The notes beneath the pieces were generated by a model. It searched no databases. It was not told the origin of the DNA and worked only from the letters and a program-made list of their open reading frames with translations. A program made the position numbers and the translations under genes. This document shows positions 8,514 to 17,217 of a stretch of DNA of 64,000 nucleotides, in pieces. Every line of letters starts with the position of its first letter. Positions within the stretch are counted from its first letter, which is position 1. This DNA comes from Stenotrophomonas maltophilia (GTDB lineage: Bacteria; Pseudomonadota; Gammaproteobacteria; Xanthomonadales; Xanthomonadaceae): the NCBI RefSeq assembly GCF_002138415.1, contig NZ_CP015612.1, forward strand, positions 2,210,001 to 2,274,000, read 5' to 3'.

Positions 8514-9542
8514 ATGAAGCATTTCGTCCTGCCTTCGCGCCGTGGTCCGCTGGCCCGCGGCTTGGCCGCCTTGATGATGGGTCTGCTCCTGGCCACCCCG
8601 TACGCCCATGCACAGCAGCGCAATCCGCTGCAGAAGATCGGCCACACCGTGCTCGACGAGCCGGCGGCCAGCTATCGCTTCGAACATTTCGTGGTGGACA
8701 GCCCCGACCAGCAACGCCGCTGGCGGGTGAATGTGGCCATTCCCGCCAAGGCCGGCAAGGCGCCGCTGCCGGTGTTGTACGCGCTGGATGGCAATGCGGT
8801 GGCGATGGTGCTGGACCAGCCGTTGCTGGCCGAGCTGGCGGCACGCAAGGCGCCGCCGGTGCTGGTGCTGATCGGTTACGACAACGACCTGCGCATCGAT
8901 TCCAAGGCGCGCACCCGCGACTACACCGCGTGGATCGACCGTGCCGACGACGAGAGCGGCACAACCCAGGCCGTCGGCGGTGGTGCCGCCGCTTTCCTCG
9001 ACGTGATCGAACGCCGCATCAAGCCGGAGGTCGAGCGTCGCGCACGCATCGATACGCAGCAACAAGCGCTGTGGGGTCACTCGCTGGGCGGGTTGTTCGT
9101 GCTCAACGCGCTGTACACACGTCCCGCCGCTTTCCAGTCCTATCTGGCCGCCAGCCCGTCGCTGTGGTGGAGCCAGGGCGCGGCGCTGGGTGATCCGGAA
9201 CAGCAGTTCGTGCAGAACGTGCATGGCCAGCCGGCAAAGCTCTGGCTGATGCTGGGTGGTGCCGAGCGTGTCGGCGATCGCGGCAAGCGTGACATGACCA
9301 ATCCGCGCGTGGTCGCGCACCTGCGCCGCATCGGTGCCGCCACCCCGGATGCGGCGATGCAGTTGTCCGAACGATTGGCCAAGGTGCCGGGCATGCGCGT
9401 GCAGTACCGTGAGTTCGACGGCCTCGGCCACGGCCCGATGCTGCCAGCCTCGTTCCACGCGGCGCTGCATGAACTGTACGGCGTGACCGACCGCAGCGCC
9501 GGCGATGGCGCGCCCAACGATGGTGACAACGGCGCCGAATGA
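8514..9542 (+). CDS. secreted alpha/beta-hydrolase, siderophore-esterase-like (Fes/IroE family)
   Basis: A 342-residue esterase of the PF00756 type. The signal peptide ends near PYAHAQQ. The nucleophile elbow GHSLGG puts the catalytic serine near residue 190, and the final GLGHGPM supplies the likely histidine. The VLYALDGNAVAMVLDQP start of the fold is typical of enterobactin/salmochelin esterases. It is the first gene of a five-gene run with an ABC importer, behind a Fur-like site, so hydrolysis of a ferric siderophore or related ester in the periplasm is the best guess. Substrate not determined. Confidence 0.78.
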   Translation: MKHFVLPSRRGPLARGLAALMMGLLLATPYAHAQQRNPLQKIGHTVLDEPAASYRFEHFVVDSPDQQRRWRVNVAIPAKAGKAPLPVLYALDGNAVAMVLDQPLLAELAARKAPPVLVLIGYDNDLRIDSKARTRDYTAWIDRADDESGTTQAVGGGAAAFLDVIERRIKPEVERRARIDTQQQALWGHSLGGLFVLNALYTRPAAFQSYLAASPSLWWSQGAALGDPEQQFVQNVHGQPAKLWLMLGGAERVGDRGKRDMTNPRVVAHLRRIGAATPDAAMQLSERLAKVPGMRVQYREFDGLGHGPMLPASFHAALHELYGVTDRSAGDGAPNDGDNGAE

Positions 9543-9664
9543 ATCCCTTCGCACGCGATGTCGTGCGACCCCACTACCCAGGCGAGGCTGCCGACGTGCA
9601 GCGGCCCAGGCAACCGATGAATCCCGCGCCACGTGGCGCGGCCTACGTGTGCAAGGAGCCTTCC

Positions 9665-11041
9665 ATGTCGTTCCGTCCGTCTCTCCGTCTTACCTCTCTC
9701 GCCGCCGGTCTGCTGCTGGCGGTGACCGCCACCGCGCAGCCGGTGTTCGATCAGCCGGCCAACGCCACCTTCAAGGGTGAGGTCGTCTCACGTGGTGAGA
9801 ACGTGGTTCCCGGCAGCACTGCCGACGTGGTCGGCCGTGGCTTCGTACCGGGCCAGAAGGTCAGCCTGCTGCGTGGCGACAGCGTGCTCAATACGCAGCC
9901 GCTGGTGGTCGATGCCGATGGCAACTTCAAGACCCAGCTGAGCATTCCGGCCGACGCCGTGCCGGGTACCCACCCGGTGGTGGTGCGCGCCAGCCAGCCG
10001 GCTGCAGCCACCGTGCTGAAGCTGCGCGTCTCGCCGCAGTTGCCGCTGTCCGGCCAGGCGCAGTTCGCCACCCAGTCCAACAAGCTGGTGCCGGGCCTGT
10101 ACCAGTCCGCCTACAGCGCCGCCAGCAACGCGGTGTTCGTGACCTCGGCCGTGGGCCGCCCGCCGGTGACCCAGTCGCAGCTGCTGAAGCTGGACCCGAA
10201 GTCGCTGAAGGTGACCAAGGCGATCACCCCGGCGCAGGTGCCGGGCAGCACCAATGGTGCGGTGTACGCGGTCTACGGCGTGGGCGTGGATGACACCAAC
10301 GGCAACGTCTGGGTCACCAACACCCGCCAGAACTCCATCGCGGTCTACCGCCAGAAGGACCTGTCGCTGGTCCACCAGTTCCCGGTCGATGCCGTGCCGC
10401 ATGCGCGCGACGTGGTGGTTGATGGCACCCACGGCAAGGTGTTTGCCTCGGCCACGGGTGAGGACCACCTGTCGGTGTTCGACGCCAAGACCCTCAAGGA
10501 GCTGCCGGCAGTGACGCTGGAGTCCAGCGTGGACGACGGCAAGTTCACCCCGATGAGCCTGGTGCTGGACGAGAAGGGCGGCAAGCTGTTCACCGTCAGC
10601 ATCGGCACCCCGGAAGCGGCAGTGATCGATGTGGCCAACGGCAAGGTCGAGAAGGTCATCGACCTGGGCAACTCGATCAGTGCCTCGGGCGTGGCCTTCG
10701 ACGCGGCGCGCAACCGCCTGTACGTGGCCTCGCAGGGCACCGACAACCTGCTGATCGTCGACGTGGCGGCCGGCAAGGTGCTGCATGACGTGCCGGTCGG
10801 CGCCGGCGCACTGAACGTCGCCTTCGATGATGCCTCCGGCCTGGCCTACGTCAGCAACCGTGGTGCTGGCACGGTCACCGTGGTGAACGGTGACGGCAAG
10901 GTGGTCGCCAACCTCGACGGCGGCACGCTGCCGAACCACGTCCGTGCCGATGGCAAGGGCAACGTGTTCGCGGTGAACAAGTCGCGCGGCGCTGAAGACC
11001 CGAAGGGTGACCGCATCACCCGCATCACCCCGAAGCAGTAA
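9665..11041 (+). CDS. exported YncE-like beta-propeller protein
   Basis: A 458-residue periplasmic protein. AAGGAG 6 nt before the ATG at 9665 and a signal peptide (LTSLAAGLLLAVTATAQ) fix this start over the upstream in-frame ATGs. About 120 residues of immunoglobulin-like beta sandwich (GSTADVVGRGFVPGQKVSLL) precede a seven-bladed YVTN/YncE propeller with repeated NxVWVTNT, GKVFASATGEDHLSVFD, NRLYVASQGTDNLLIVD and GLAYVSNRGAGTVTVVNGDGKV units. YncE in E. coli is iron-regulated. Its place between an esterase and a heme-type ABC importer points to iron or heme capture, role unproven. Confidence 0.82.
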   Translation: MSFRPSLRLTSLAAGLLLAVTATAQPVFDQPANATFKGEVVSRGENVVPGSTADVVGRGFVPGQKVSLLRGDSVLNTQPLVVDADGNFKTQLSIPADAVPGTHPVVVRASQPAAATVLKLRVSPQLPLSGQAQFATQSNKLVPGLYQSAYSAASNAVFVTSAVGRPPVTQSQLLKLDPKSLKVTKAITPAQVPGSTNGAVYAVYGVGVDDTNGNVWVTNTRQNSIAVYRQKDLSLVHQFPVDAVPHARDVVVDGTHGKVFASATGEDHLSVFDAKTLKELPAVTLESSVDDGKFTPMSLVLDEKGGKLFTVSIGTPEAAVIDVANGKVEKVIDLGNSISASGVAFDAARNRLYVASQGTDNLLIVDVAAGKVLHDVPVGAGALNVAFDDASGLAYVSNRGAGTVTVVNGDGKVVANLDGGTLPNHVRADGKGNVFAVNKSRGAEDPKGDRITRITPKQ

Positions 11042-11092
11042 GTCACACGGCAGGGCGGCGTGCGCGTCGCCCTGCCAGCAAGGAGAACGAGC

Positions 11093-12139
11093 ATGAACAT
11101 CGCGTCCCGTCTGCGCCTCTGTGCGCTTCCGTTGGCTGTCTCGCTGGCACTGGCTGCCTGTGGCGGCTCGTCGGCGCCGCCTGATGGCCAGAAGTCCACC
11201 GAGCCGCCCGCCGCGACGGCGACTGCGGAAGCCGCATTGCCGGCTGGCTGGCAGCGCGTGGCTGGCACCGATATGCCGGTCGTGCGCGACCAGAAGGCCG
11301 TGCTGCCGGCCAAGGTGCATTCCGATGACGGCGCCAACGTCGAGGTGGCCGATACCAGCCGCATCATCGCCGGTGGTGACGACGTGATCGCGGTGATCGA
11401 GGCGCTGGGGCTGGACAAGCAGGTGTTCGCCGCGCCGACCAACACCACCACCCGGGCCGGCCTGGCCGCGCCCCACCAGTTCCTGTTCAACCGCACCACG
11501 GGCGTGGAGGGCGTGCTGAGCCTGCAGGGCTCGCTGTTCCTCGGCAACAGCCTGCGCCGCCACACCGAGCTGGCGAAGAAGCTGCGTGAGGTGGGCGAAC
11601 CGGCAGTGGTCATCGATGACCTGCAGCCGGCGCCGGACAAGGTGCGCAAGGTCGCCGCCGCACTAGGGCTGGCCGAGGCAGGGCAGACACTTGCCACGCA
11701 GGTGCAGCGCCAGCTCGATGAGGCTGCAGCGATTGGCAAGGGCCTGGGCCATGCGCCACGACTGATCCACGTGTCGGCCACCGGCGCCGGTGGCTCGCCG
11801 ACTGTTGCGGGTGCCGACAGCGCATCGGCGCAGCTGATCGCACTGGCTGGCGGCATCAACATCGGCACCGAGGCAGGGGTGAAGAACTACTCGCAGCTGA
11901 GCAATGAAGGCGTGGTCGCGGCGGCACCGGAGGTGATCCTGGTGACCGAGCATGACCTGCAGCTGTTCGGTGGTGCCGAGGGCCTGTGGAAGGCGTACCC
12001 GACGCTGAAGCAGACCCCGGCCGGGCAGGCCAACCGGGTCTGGGTGATGCCGGATGTGCAGCTGAAGTACACCAGTGTCGGATCCGGTGCTGGCGCGCTG
12101 GCGCTGGCCAAGGCCCTGGCAGCGTTGCCGAAGGCATGA
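11093..12139 (+). CDS. heme/cobalamin-type ABC transporter substrate-binding lipoprotein
   Basis: A 348-residue binding protein of the HmuT/BtuF class (PF01497). The signal peptide ends in a lipobox (LALAAC), so it is anchored in the membrane as a lipoprotein. AGGAG 7 nt before the ATG at 11093 supports the start. The N-lobe has DTSRIIAGGDDVIAVIEALGL and the C-lobe LIALAGGINIGTEAGVKNYSQLSNEGVVAAAPEVILV, the usual pattern in hemin-binding members. The stop overlaps the permease ATG by 4 nt. Heme is the most likely ligand; cobalamin or a siderophore cannot be excluded from sequence alone. Confidence 0.88.
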   Translation: MNIASRLRLCALPLAVSLALAACGGSSAPPDGQKSTEPPAATATAEAALPAGWQRVAGTDMPVVRDQKAVLPAKVHSDDGANVEVADTSRIIAGGDDVIAVIEALGLDKQVFAAPTNTTTRAGLAAPHQFLFNRTTGVEGVLSLQGSLFLGNSLRRHTELAKKLREVGEPAVVIDDLQPAPDKVRKVAAALGLAEAGQTLATQVQRQLDEAAAIGKGLGHAPRLIHVSATGAGGSPTVAGADSASAQLIALAGGINIGTEAGVKNYSQLSNEGVVAAAPEVILVTEHDLQLFGGAEGLWKAYPTLKQTPAGQANRVWVMPDVQLKYTSVGSGAGALALAKALAALPKA

Positions 12140-13179
12140 GTCCGGCGGATCGGCGCCGCCGTCGCGGGCGGACGATGTTGCTGGTGGCGTTGCTGGCACT
12201 GCTGGGGGCAGTGCTGGCCTCGTTCGCCGTGGGCCCGTTGCGGTTGCCGCCGCTGGAGGTGATGCAGGCGCTGGCAGTGAAGCTGGGGATGCTTGACCCG
12301 CAGGCGGTCAGCAGCCGCGATCTGGCGGTGGTGTGGCAGCTGCGCATTCCGCGCGCCCTGTTGGGCGCGATGGTCGGTGCGTCGCTGGCGATGGCCGGTG
12401 CCAGCCTGCAGGGACTGTTCGGCAACCCGCTGGCCGACCCCGGCATCGTTGGTGTCAGCCAGGGTGCTGCGCTGGGTGCAGTCGCTGCCATTGTTCTCGG
12501 CGCTGCGGGCGCAGCCGGCTGGCTGGTGCCGGTGGCTGCATTCGCTGGTGGTGCACTGGCGATCGGCCTGACCTACGCATTGGCCCGGCCCGGCAAGGGT
12601 ACGGGCAACGCCACGTTGCTGTTGGTCGGCATCGCGATGGCCGCCTTCTGCTCGGCGCTGATCGGTTTCCTCACGTACATTGCCAGCGAAAGCGAGCTGC
12701 AGTCGCTGGTGTTCTGGCAGATGGGCTCGCTGGCGCGCGCCAACTGGGCCGACGTGGCCGCGGTGGTGCCGCTGTTTGCGATTGGTGTATTCGCGTTGCA
12801 GCGGCTGGCTACGCCGCTGGACATGCTGGCACTGGGCGAACGCCAGGCGCAGCATCTGGGGCTGGATGTCACCCGCACGCGTCGTCGCCTGGTGGCGTTC
12901 AGTGCGCTGCTGGTGGGTGCGGCGGTGGCGTTTGCGGGTTCGATCAGTTTCGTTGGCCTGGTGGTGCCGCACGTGGCACGTCTGCTGGTTGGCCCTGGCC
13001 ATCGCTGGTTGCTGCCGTTGTCCGGTCTGCTCGGTGCGCTGCTGATCGTGGTGGCCGATACCGCGGCTCGCACGCTCGATCCCCCGGCGGAGATTCCGCT
13101 GGGCCTGTTCTCGGCCGCGCTGGGCGCGCCGTTCTTCCTGTGGCTGGTGCTGCAGCAGCGCCGCAAGGCCGCGGCATGA
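12136..13179 (+). CDS. FecCD-family ABC permease (heme-type importer)
   Basis: A 347-residue inner-membrane permease with about ten hydrophobic segments. FecCD landmarks are present: LRIPRALLGAMVGASLAMAGASLQGLFGNPLADPGIVGVSQGAALG near the N-terminus, the GERQAQHLGLDV coupling region, and GSISFVGLVVPHVARLLVGPGHR followed by RTLDPPAEIPLGLFSAALGAPFF at the end. Its ATG is shared with the stop of the binding protein (ATGA) and its stop overlaps the ATPase start in the same way, so the three ABC genes are translationally coupled. It would form a homodimeric channel. Confidence 0.93.
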   Translation: MSPADRRRRRGRTMLLVALLALLGAVLASFAVGPLRLPPLEVMQALAVKLGMLDPQAVSSRDLAVVWQLRIPRALLGAMVGASLAMAGASLQGLFGNPLADPGIVGVSQGAALGAVAAIVLGAAGAAGWLVPVAAFAGGALAIGLTYALARPGKGTGNATLLLVGIAMAAFCSALIGFLTYIASESELQSLVFWQMGSLARANWADVAAVVPLFAIGVFALQRLATPLDMLALGERQAQHLGLDVTRTRRRLVAFSALLVGAAVAFAGSISFVGLVVPHVARLLVGPGHRWLLPLSGLLGALLIVVADTAARTLDPPAEIPLGLFSAALGAPFFLWLVLQQRRKAAA

Positions 13180-13937
13180 GCGTGCTGTTGAAACTGCACG
13201 AGGTGGTGGTGCGTCGCCAGCAGCGCGAGATCCTGCATGGCATCTCGCTGGCGTTCGAACCGGGTACGGTCACCGCGCTGGTGGGCCCGAATGGCGCGGG
13301 CAAGTCCACGTTGCTGGCTGTTGCCGCTGGTGACCTGCGTGCCGACGCAGGCGAGGTAAGTCTGCTCGGCAAGCCGTTGGCCGGCTACAAAGCCGGGCCG
13401 CTGGCGCGCGAGCGTGCGGTGATGCCGCAGGAGCATGGCGTGCGTTTCGCCTTCAGCGTGGAAGAAGTTGTGGCAATGGGGCGACTGCCGCATCCGCCCG
13501 ACCCTGTGGTGGATGACGCCAAGGTGGAAGCCGCCATTGATGCCGCCGAACTGCAGGCGCTGCGCCTGCGCGAGGTGCAGCAGCTGTCCGGTGGCGAGTC
13601 CGCCCGGACCACGTTCGCGCGCGTGCTGGCGCAGGACACGCCGTTGCTGCTGCTGGATGAACCGACTGCAGCGCTGGACCTGCGCCACCAGGAACGCACC
13701 CTGCGCAGCGTGCGCGCCTGTGCCGAGGCCGGTGCGTGTGTGATCGTGGTGCTGCACGACCTGAATCTGGCCGCTGGCTATGCCGACCGCATCGTGCTGC
13801 TGGAGCAGGGCAGGGTGGCAGCCGATGGCACGCCGTTGCAGGTGCTGACTGAAGAAAACCTGCAGCGGGTGTACCAGCAGGATGTGGTGGTGCTGGAGCA
13901 CCCACGGCGCGGCGTGCCGCTGGTAGTGGTGACCTGA
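13176..13937 (+). CDS. hmuV: heme-type ABC importer ATPase (HmuV-like)
   Basis: A 253-residue ATP-binding subunit. Walker A is GPNGAGKST (about residue 37), the Q-loop is MPQEHGVRF, the signature is LSGGE, Walker B is LLLLDEPTAALD and the H-loop is VVLHDLNLA. The LSGGESARTTFARVLAQ and AALDLRHQE stretches are typical of hemin importer ATPases (HmuV). It ends the operon. The symbol rests on family resemblance and the company of the FecCD permease; the binding protein's ligand has not been shown. Confidence 0.88.
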   Translation: MSVLLKLHEVVVRRQQREILHGISLAFEPGTVTALVGPNGAGKSTLLAVAAGDLRADAGEVSLLGKPLAGYKAGPLARERAVMPQEHGVRFAFSVEEVVAMGRLPHPPDPVVDDAKVEAAIDAAELQALRLREVQQLSGGESARTTFARVLAQDTPLLLLDEPTAALDLRHQERTLRSVRACAEAGACVIVVLHDLNLAAGYADRIVLLEQGRVAADGTPLQVLTEENLQRVYQQDVVVLEHPRRGVPLVVVT

Positions 13938-13998
13938 GCGTCCAGTCGTTCTGCGCGGCGACGTATCATGTGCAGTTCGTCTTCTTCAATGGACTGAT

Positions 13999-14745
13999 GT
14001 GATGATCTGTTTCTTCCCGCGCGGCGCACTCTTTGCTGCAATGGCTGCGGTTGCTGGCGTGGTGAGTGCTGCACCGGCAACCTCCATTTCCCTGATGGAT
14101 GCAACCGAGCAGGCTTCGCTGATCGAGAGCCACCATTCCTCTGGCGAGGGCGCTGCGGTGTCGTCGATGAGCACCAGGTACTACGCCAGTGACGAAATGC
14201 ATTTCAGCTGGGACGGTCAGCAGGTCCTGACGTTGTGCGAGGGTGCGGTGTATCTGAGGTTTCCCGAGGGCAAGCGGATGATGTTGACCGCAGAGCAGCG
14301 TCAGATGTTCGCTTACCAGGCCATGATGTCCAGTCTTGGAGCAATCGCTGCCGTTGGTGCCGCATCGGGCGAATCCCTGGGGGTGGCGGCTGACGGCAGC
14401 GAGACCCGCAGCGCGGGGGAGAGTCCCTGGGCCTATGGGGTGGAGCGCTTCGAGGTGACCACCCAGCGCATGCCGGATGGCGCGGTGCGCGTGCATTCCC
14501 GCAAGACCGAGATCGTGAACACGACGCCCCCGGCGCGCCCGGACGACATGTTCGGCACCGAAGATGACCAGGCGGCACGCCTGTCCGAGTTGGCGCCGGT
14601 GGGCAGCTGGACCGAGGTGGTTGTCCATGAGGGGCCGAGGCTGCCACATGTGGATCCGGCGATGTCGTTGAAGGGCTGGATCTCGATGGGGGACGACCAG
14701 GCTGCGACGGTGGCCGAGGCGCGCAAGCTGCACGGGTGCAAGTGA
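13999..14745 (+). CDS. hypothetical exported protein
   Basis: A 248-residue protein with no recognised domain. It starts GTG-ATG, so the first codon is either 13999 or 14002. A hydrophobic leader (GALFAAMAAVAGVVSAAPA) looks like a cleavable signal peptide. The mature part holds SEDEMHFSWDGQ-type beta stretches, a hydrophobic helix around SSLGAIAAVGAASGESLG and a single cysteine two residues from the C-terminus. It lies 61 nt downstream of hmuV on the same strand but shows no iron-related motif, so a link with that operon is not implied. Confidence 0.65.
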   Translation: MMICFFPRGALFAAMAAVAGVVSAAPATSISLMDATEQASLIESHHSSGEGAAVSSMSTRYYASDEMHFSWDGQQVLTLCEGAVYLRFPEGKRMMLTAEQRQMFAYQAMMSSLGAIAAVGAASGESLGVAADGSETRSAGESPWAYGVERFEVTTQRMPDGAVRVHSRKTEIVNTTPPARPDDMFGTEDDQAARLSELAPVGSWTEVVVHEGPRLPHVDPAMSLKGWISMGDDQAATVAEARKLHGCK

Positions 14746-14753
14746 GCTGAGCT

Positions 14754-14797
14754 GGGGTCGGAGCCCTTTGCCCGTGGCAAGGGGACCCGACCCCGAT
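14754..14797. repeat. inverted repeat of the GGGGTCGG...CCGACCCC type
   Basis: GGGGTCGGAGCCCTT and AAGGGGACCCGACCCC form the arms of a hairpin with TGCCCGTGGC at the top. Such elements are common between genes in Stenotrophomonas and Xanthomonas. It lies just after the stop of the hypothetical gene and may act as its terminator, though without a T-run. Confidence 0.6.
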
Positions 14798-14839
14798 GCC
14801 CGTCGGTCTCATCGTTCCATTTATGTGCTCAATATTCAC

Positions 14840-14867
14840 TTGCGCGCCAGATTGGCAGGTCTAGAAT
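14840..14867 (+). promoter_or_regulatory. candidate sigma70 promoter of the EF-G paralogue leader
   Basis: TTGCGC (14840-14845) and TAGAAT (14862-14867) are spaced by 16 nt. The predicted start, around 14873, falls at or immediately before the ATG of the small leader ORF, giving a transcript of about 300 nt before the EF-G-like gene. Confidence 0.55.
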
Positions 14868-14874
14868 GCGCCCC

Positions 14875-14964
14875 ATGAACCGGATGCCGCTCCTGAAGTT
14901 TTTCACCCTGACCCGCGCAAGCGCGGAACGGGCGTGTCTGCCTGGAGCCCCACGAGGCCGTTGA
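14875..14964 (+). CDS. candidate 29-residue leader peptide
   Basis: The small ORF begins ATG AAC CGG ATG and ends with TGA at 14962; the second ATG (14884) could also be used. The peptide begins MNRMPLLKFFTLTRASAERA and ends CLPGAPRGR. No Shine-Dalgarno precedes it and the predicted transcript start is within a few bases, so it would be read from a leaderless or nearly leaderless mRNA. Its stop codon lies inside a hairpin (AGGCCG-TTGAAG-CGGCCT), and an intrinsic terminator follows 26 nt later. Position and architecture match leader peptides of attenuators that respond to ribosome stalling. That it is translated is inference. Confidence 0.45.
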   Translation: MNRMPLLKFFTLTRASAERACLPGAPRGR

Positions 14965-14989
14965 AGCGGCCTTCGCTGGACCTTCGACA

Positions 14990-15018
14990 GAGCGCCCTCC
15001 GGGGCGCTCTTTTCGTTT
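14990..15018 (+). terminator. intrinsic terminator inside the leader (candidate attenuator)
   Basis: GAGCGCCC (14990-14997) and GGGCGCTC (15002-15009) form a perfect 8-bp stem with a four-base loop, followed by TTTTCGTTT. It stands about 160 nt before the EF-G-like start and downstream of the small leader ORF, on the same strand, with no other gene to terminate. An upstream GGGCG (about 14930) could pair with the CGCCC of the 5' arm as an antiterminator. Confidence 0.65.
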
Positions 15019-15077
15019 CCGTCATTTCATTTTTCAACACCGCCGGCCCTGCCGGCCCACCGCAAGGAGAACGTGCC

Positions 15078-15107
15078 ATGCACCAGATCGCCGAGACCGA
15101 ACGCTAG
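15078..15107 (+). CDS. candidate 9-residue upstream ORF
   Basis: ATG CAC CAG ATC GCC GAG ACC GAA CGC TAG encodes MHQIAETER. It has a textbook AAGGAG 8 nt upstream, stronger than the site of the real gene behind it. A hairpin follows at once (CCGCGCACCC 15108-15117 with GGGTGTGCGG 15130-15139), ending 31 nt before the EF-G-like ATG. It could tune translation of the downstream gene. It might also be a remnant; only ribosome footprints would tell. Confidence 0.4.
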   Translation: MHQIAETER

Positions 15108-15170
15108 CCGCGCACCCTGTCGCCAACCGGGGTGTGCGGCCCCTGAAGTTGGCTTTGCAGGAACCTCTTT

Positions 15171-17207
15171 ATGAACACCCAAGTCCTTTCCCGCCGTCGC
15201 AACCTCGGCATCATTGCCCACATCGACGCCGGCAAAACCACGCTCACCGAACGCCTGCTGTGGAAAAGCGGCGAAATCCATCGCGTCGGTGAAGTGCACG
15301 ACGGCAACGCGACCACCGATTTCTCGGCGATCGAACGCGAGCGCGGCATCACCATCGGCGCTGCCGCCGTGCAGGCGCAGTGGGCGCCGCGCGACCTGCC
15401 GCCGCATCGGTTGACCCTGATCGACACTCCCGGCCACATCGACTTCGCCATTGAAGTCGAGCGTTCGCTGCGCGTGCTCGACGGTGCCGTGGCCGTGTTC
15501 TCGGCGGTGGATGGCGTGCAGCCGCAGTCCGAGACCGTGTGGCGCCAGGCGCGCCGCCACCGCGTGCCGCTGATCGCGTTCGTCAACAAGATGGATCGCG
15601 TCGGTGCTTCCTTCGAGCGTGTGCTGGAGCAGTTGCAGGACAAGCTGCGCGCGCGACCGTGGGCGCTGGGCGTGCCGCTGGGCAGCGAGAGCGGCTTCAA
15701 CGGCTGGGTCGATCTGGTCGATGAGCGTGTGCTGCAGTGGCAGGATGGCGCTGCGGCGACGGTCACCGCGTGGGACGACGCGGCGCGGGCCCAGTGGCAA
15801 GTCCAGCGCGATGCGCTGGTCGAGGCCGTGGCCGATCATGACGAGCAGCTGGCTGATGCCTGGCTGGAAGGTCGCGTGATTGATGCCGGGCAGCTGCGCG
15901 CGGCGATCCGACGGGCGACGCTGACCGGTGCGGGCGTGCCGGTGCTGGCCGGTGCCGCGTTCAAGGACAAGGGCATCGAGACGCTGCTGGACGCGGTGGT
16001 CGATTACCTGCCGTCGCCGCTGGATCGCCCTGCCGTCAGCGCCGAAAGCGATGAGGGCGAGGTGCTGCTGCCGCCGGATCCGGACGGTCCGCTGGCGGGT
16101 CTGCTGTTCAAGATCACCCACCAGCAGCATGGCGCGCTGAGCTTCGTGCGGCTTTACTCGGGCACGTTGAAGGTCGGCGATGCCGTGGCCAGTTCGCAGC
16201 ATCCGCAGGGGCGGCGTGTGAGCCGCCTGGTGCGGGTGCAGGCCGACCAGACCCACGACATCGAACAGGCCGTGGCCGGTGACATCGTCGCGGTGCTGGG
16301 CTGGAAGGATGCGGTCAGCGGTGAAACGCTGAGTGGCCGTGCGCAGCCGTTGCGCCTGGAGAACATCCAGGCACAGGCGCCGGTGCTGGCTTGGCGGTTG
16401 GAGCCGGCGCGTGCGGCCGACCTGATCCGGATGGCGCAGGGCCTGGCCAGCCTGGCCCAGGAAGATCCCTCGTTCCGCGTTGAAACCGATCGCGACACGG
16501 CGGAGACCCTGGTCTGGGGTATGGGCGAGCTGCACCTGGAGGTGATGGTCGAACGCCTGCGCAGTGAATGGAAGGTGGACGTGGGCGTAGGTGCGCCGCG
16601 CGTGGCCTACCAGGAGACGCCGATGCGTGCGATGACCGGCGTGGTGGGGCGGCTGGTCAAGCAGACCGGTGGCCAGGGCCAGTTCGCGCACGTGGTGCTG
16701 AATGTATCGCCGCGCGAGGACGACCAGGTGGTGTTCAACGACCGAATCGTCGGTGGCGTGGTGCCGCGCAGCTTCATAGCGGCGGTGGAGAAGGGCGTGC
16801 GTGCCGCGCTGTCGGAAGGGCCGCAGGGCCATCCGGTGGTCGGTATCGAGGTCAGTCTTGTCGATGGCCAGACCCATGCCAAGGACTCGTCGGAGATGGC
16901 GTTCCACCGCGCAGGCGCCGAGGCGATCAAGTCGGCGCTGGCCGAAGGTGGCACGCAGCTGCTGGAACCGGTGATGGCGGTGACGGTGCATTCGCCGTCG
17001 GCATCGGTGGGTGATGTGGTCGGCGACCTCAACCGTCGCCACGGTCGCATTGCCCGCATCGACGACCAGGACGGTCGCGCCGAAGTCAGTGGCTTTGCGC
17101 CGCTGGCGCAGCTGGTGGGCTACACCACCTCGCTGCGTTCGCTCAGCCAGGGACGGGCCAGCAGCGAGGCGCATCTGCACGGTTACGAGCCTGTACGCGC
17201 TGCATGA
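15171..17207 (+). CDS. EF-G paralogue / ribosomal-protection-like translational GTPase
   Basis: A 678-residue GTPase with the five-domain layout of elongation factor G: G1 AHIDAGKTT, switch II DTPGHIDF, G4 NKMD (about residue 138), domain II about 290-390, domain IV with GGQGQFAHVVLNV and GGVVPRSFIAAVEKG, and a domain V ending at EPVRAA. It is not the canonical fusA, which sits in the str operon with rpsL, rpsG and tuf: here it stands alone. Length lies between Tet(M)-type protection proteins and housekeeping EF-G, and the sequence is closer to EF-G. It begins with AGGA 8 nt before the ATG and ends in a strong terminator. The structured leader suggests control by translation stress. Whether it protects against drugs, recycles ribosomes or is a spare EF-G is open. 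Confidence 0.85.
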   Translation: MNTQVLSRRRNLGIIAHIDAGKTTLTERLLWKSGEIHRVGEVHDGNATTDFSAIERERGITIGAAAVQAQWAPRDLPPHRLTLIDTPGHIDFAIEVERSLRVLDGAVAVFSAVDGVQPQSETVWRQARRHRVPLIAFVNKMDRVGASFERVLEQLQDKLRARPWALGVPLGSESGFNGWVDLVDERVLQWQDGAAATVTAWDDAARAQWQVQRDALVEAVADHDEQLADAWLEGRVIDAGQLRAAIRRATLTGAGVPVLAGAAFKDKGIETLLDAVVDYLPSPLDRPAVSAESDEGEVLLPPDPDGPLAGLLFKITHQQHGALSFVRLYSGTLKVGDAVASSQHPQGRRVSRLVRVQADQTHDIEQAVAGDIVAVLGWKDAVSGETLSGRAQPLRLENIQAQAPVLAWRLEPARAADLIRMAQGLASLAQEDPSFRVETDRDTAETLVWGMGELHLEVMVERLRSEWKVDVGVGAPRVAYQETPMRAMTGVVGRLVKQTGGQGQFAHVVLNVSPREDDQVVFNDRIVGGVVPRSFIAAVEKGVRAALSEGPQGHPVVGIEVSLVDGQTHAKDSSEMAFHRAGAEAIKSALAEGGTQLLEPVMAVTVHSPSASVGDVVGDLNRRHGRIARIDDQDGRAEVSGFAPLAQLVGYTTSLRSLSQGRASSEAHLHGYEPVRAA

Positions 17208-17217
17208 GGAAGGTGAG

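Noticed and set aside
12333-13175. Long in-frame extension upstream of the heme-type ATPase
   Set aside because: It overlaps the whole permease gene in another frame and has shadow composition. The ATG at 13176, overlapping the permease stop, is the real start.
15171-17207. Naming the gene as a true Tet(M)-type tetracycline resistance determinant
   Set aside because: Domain sequences are closer to EF-G than to Tet(M), and drug protection cannot be read from sequence.
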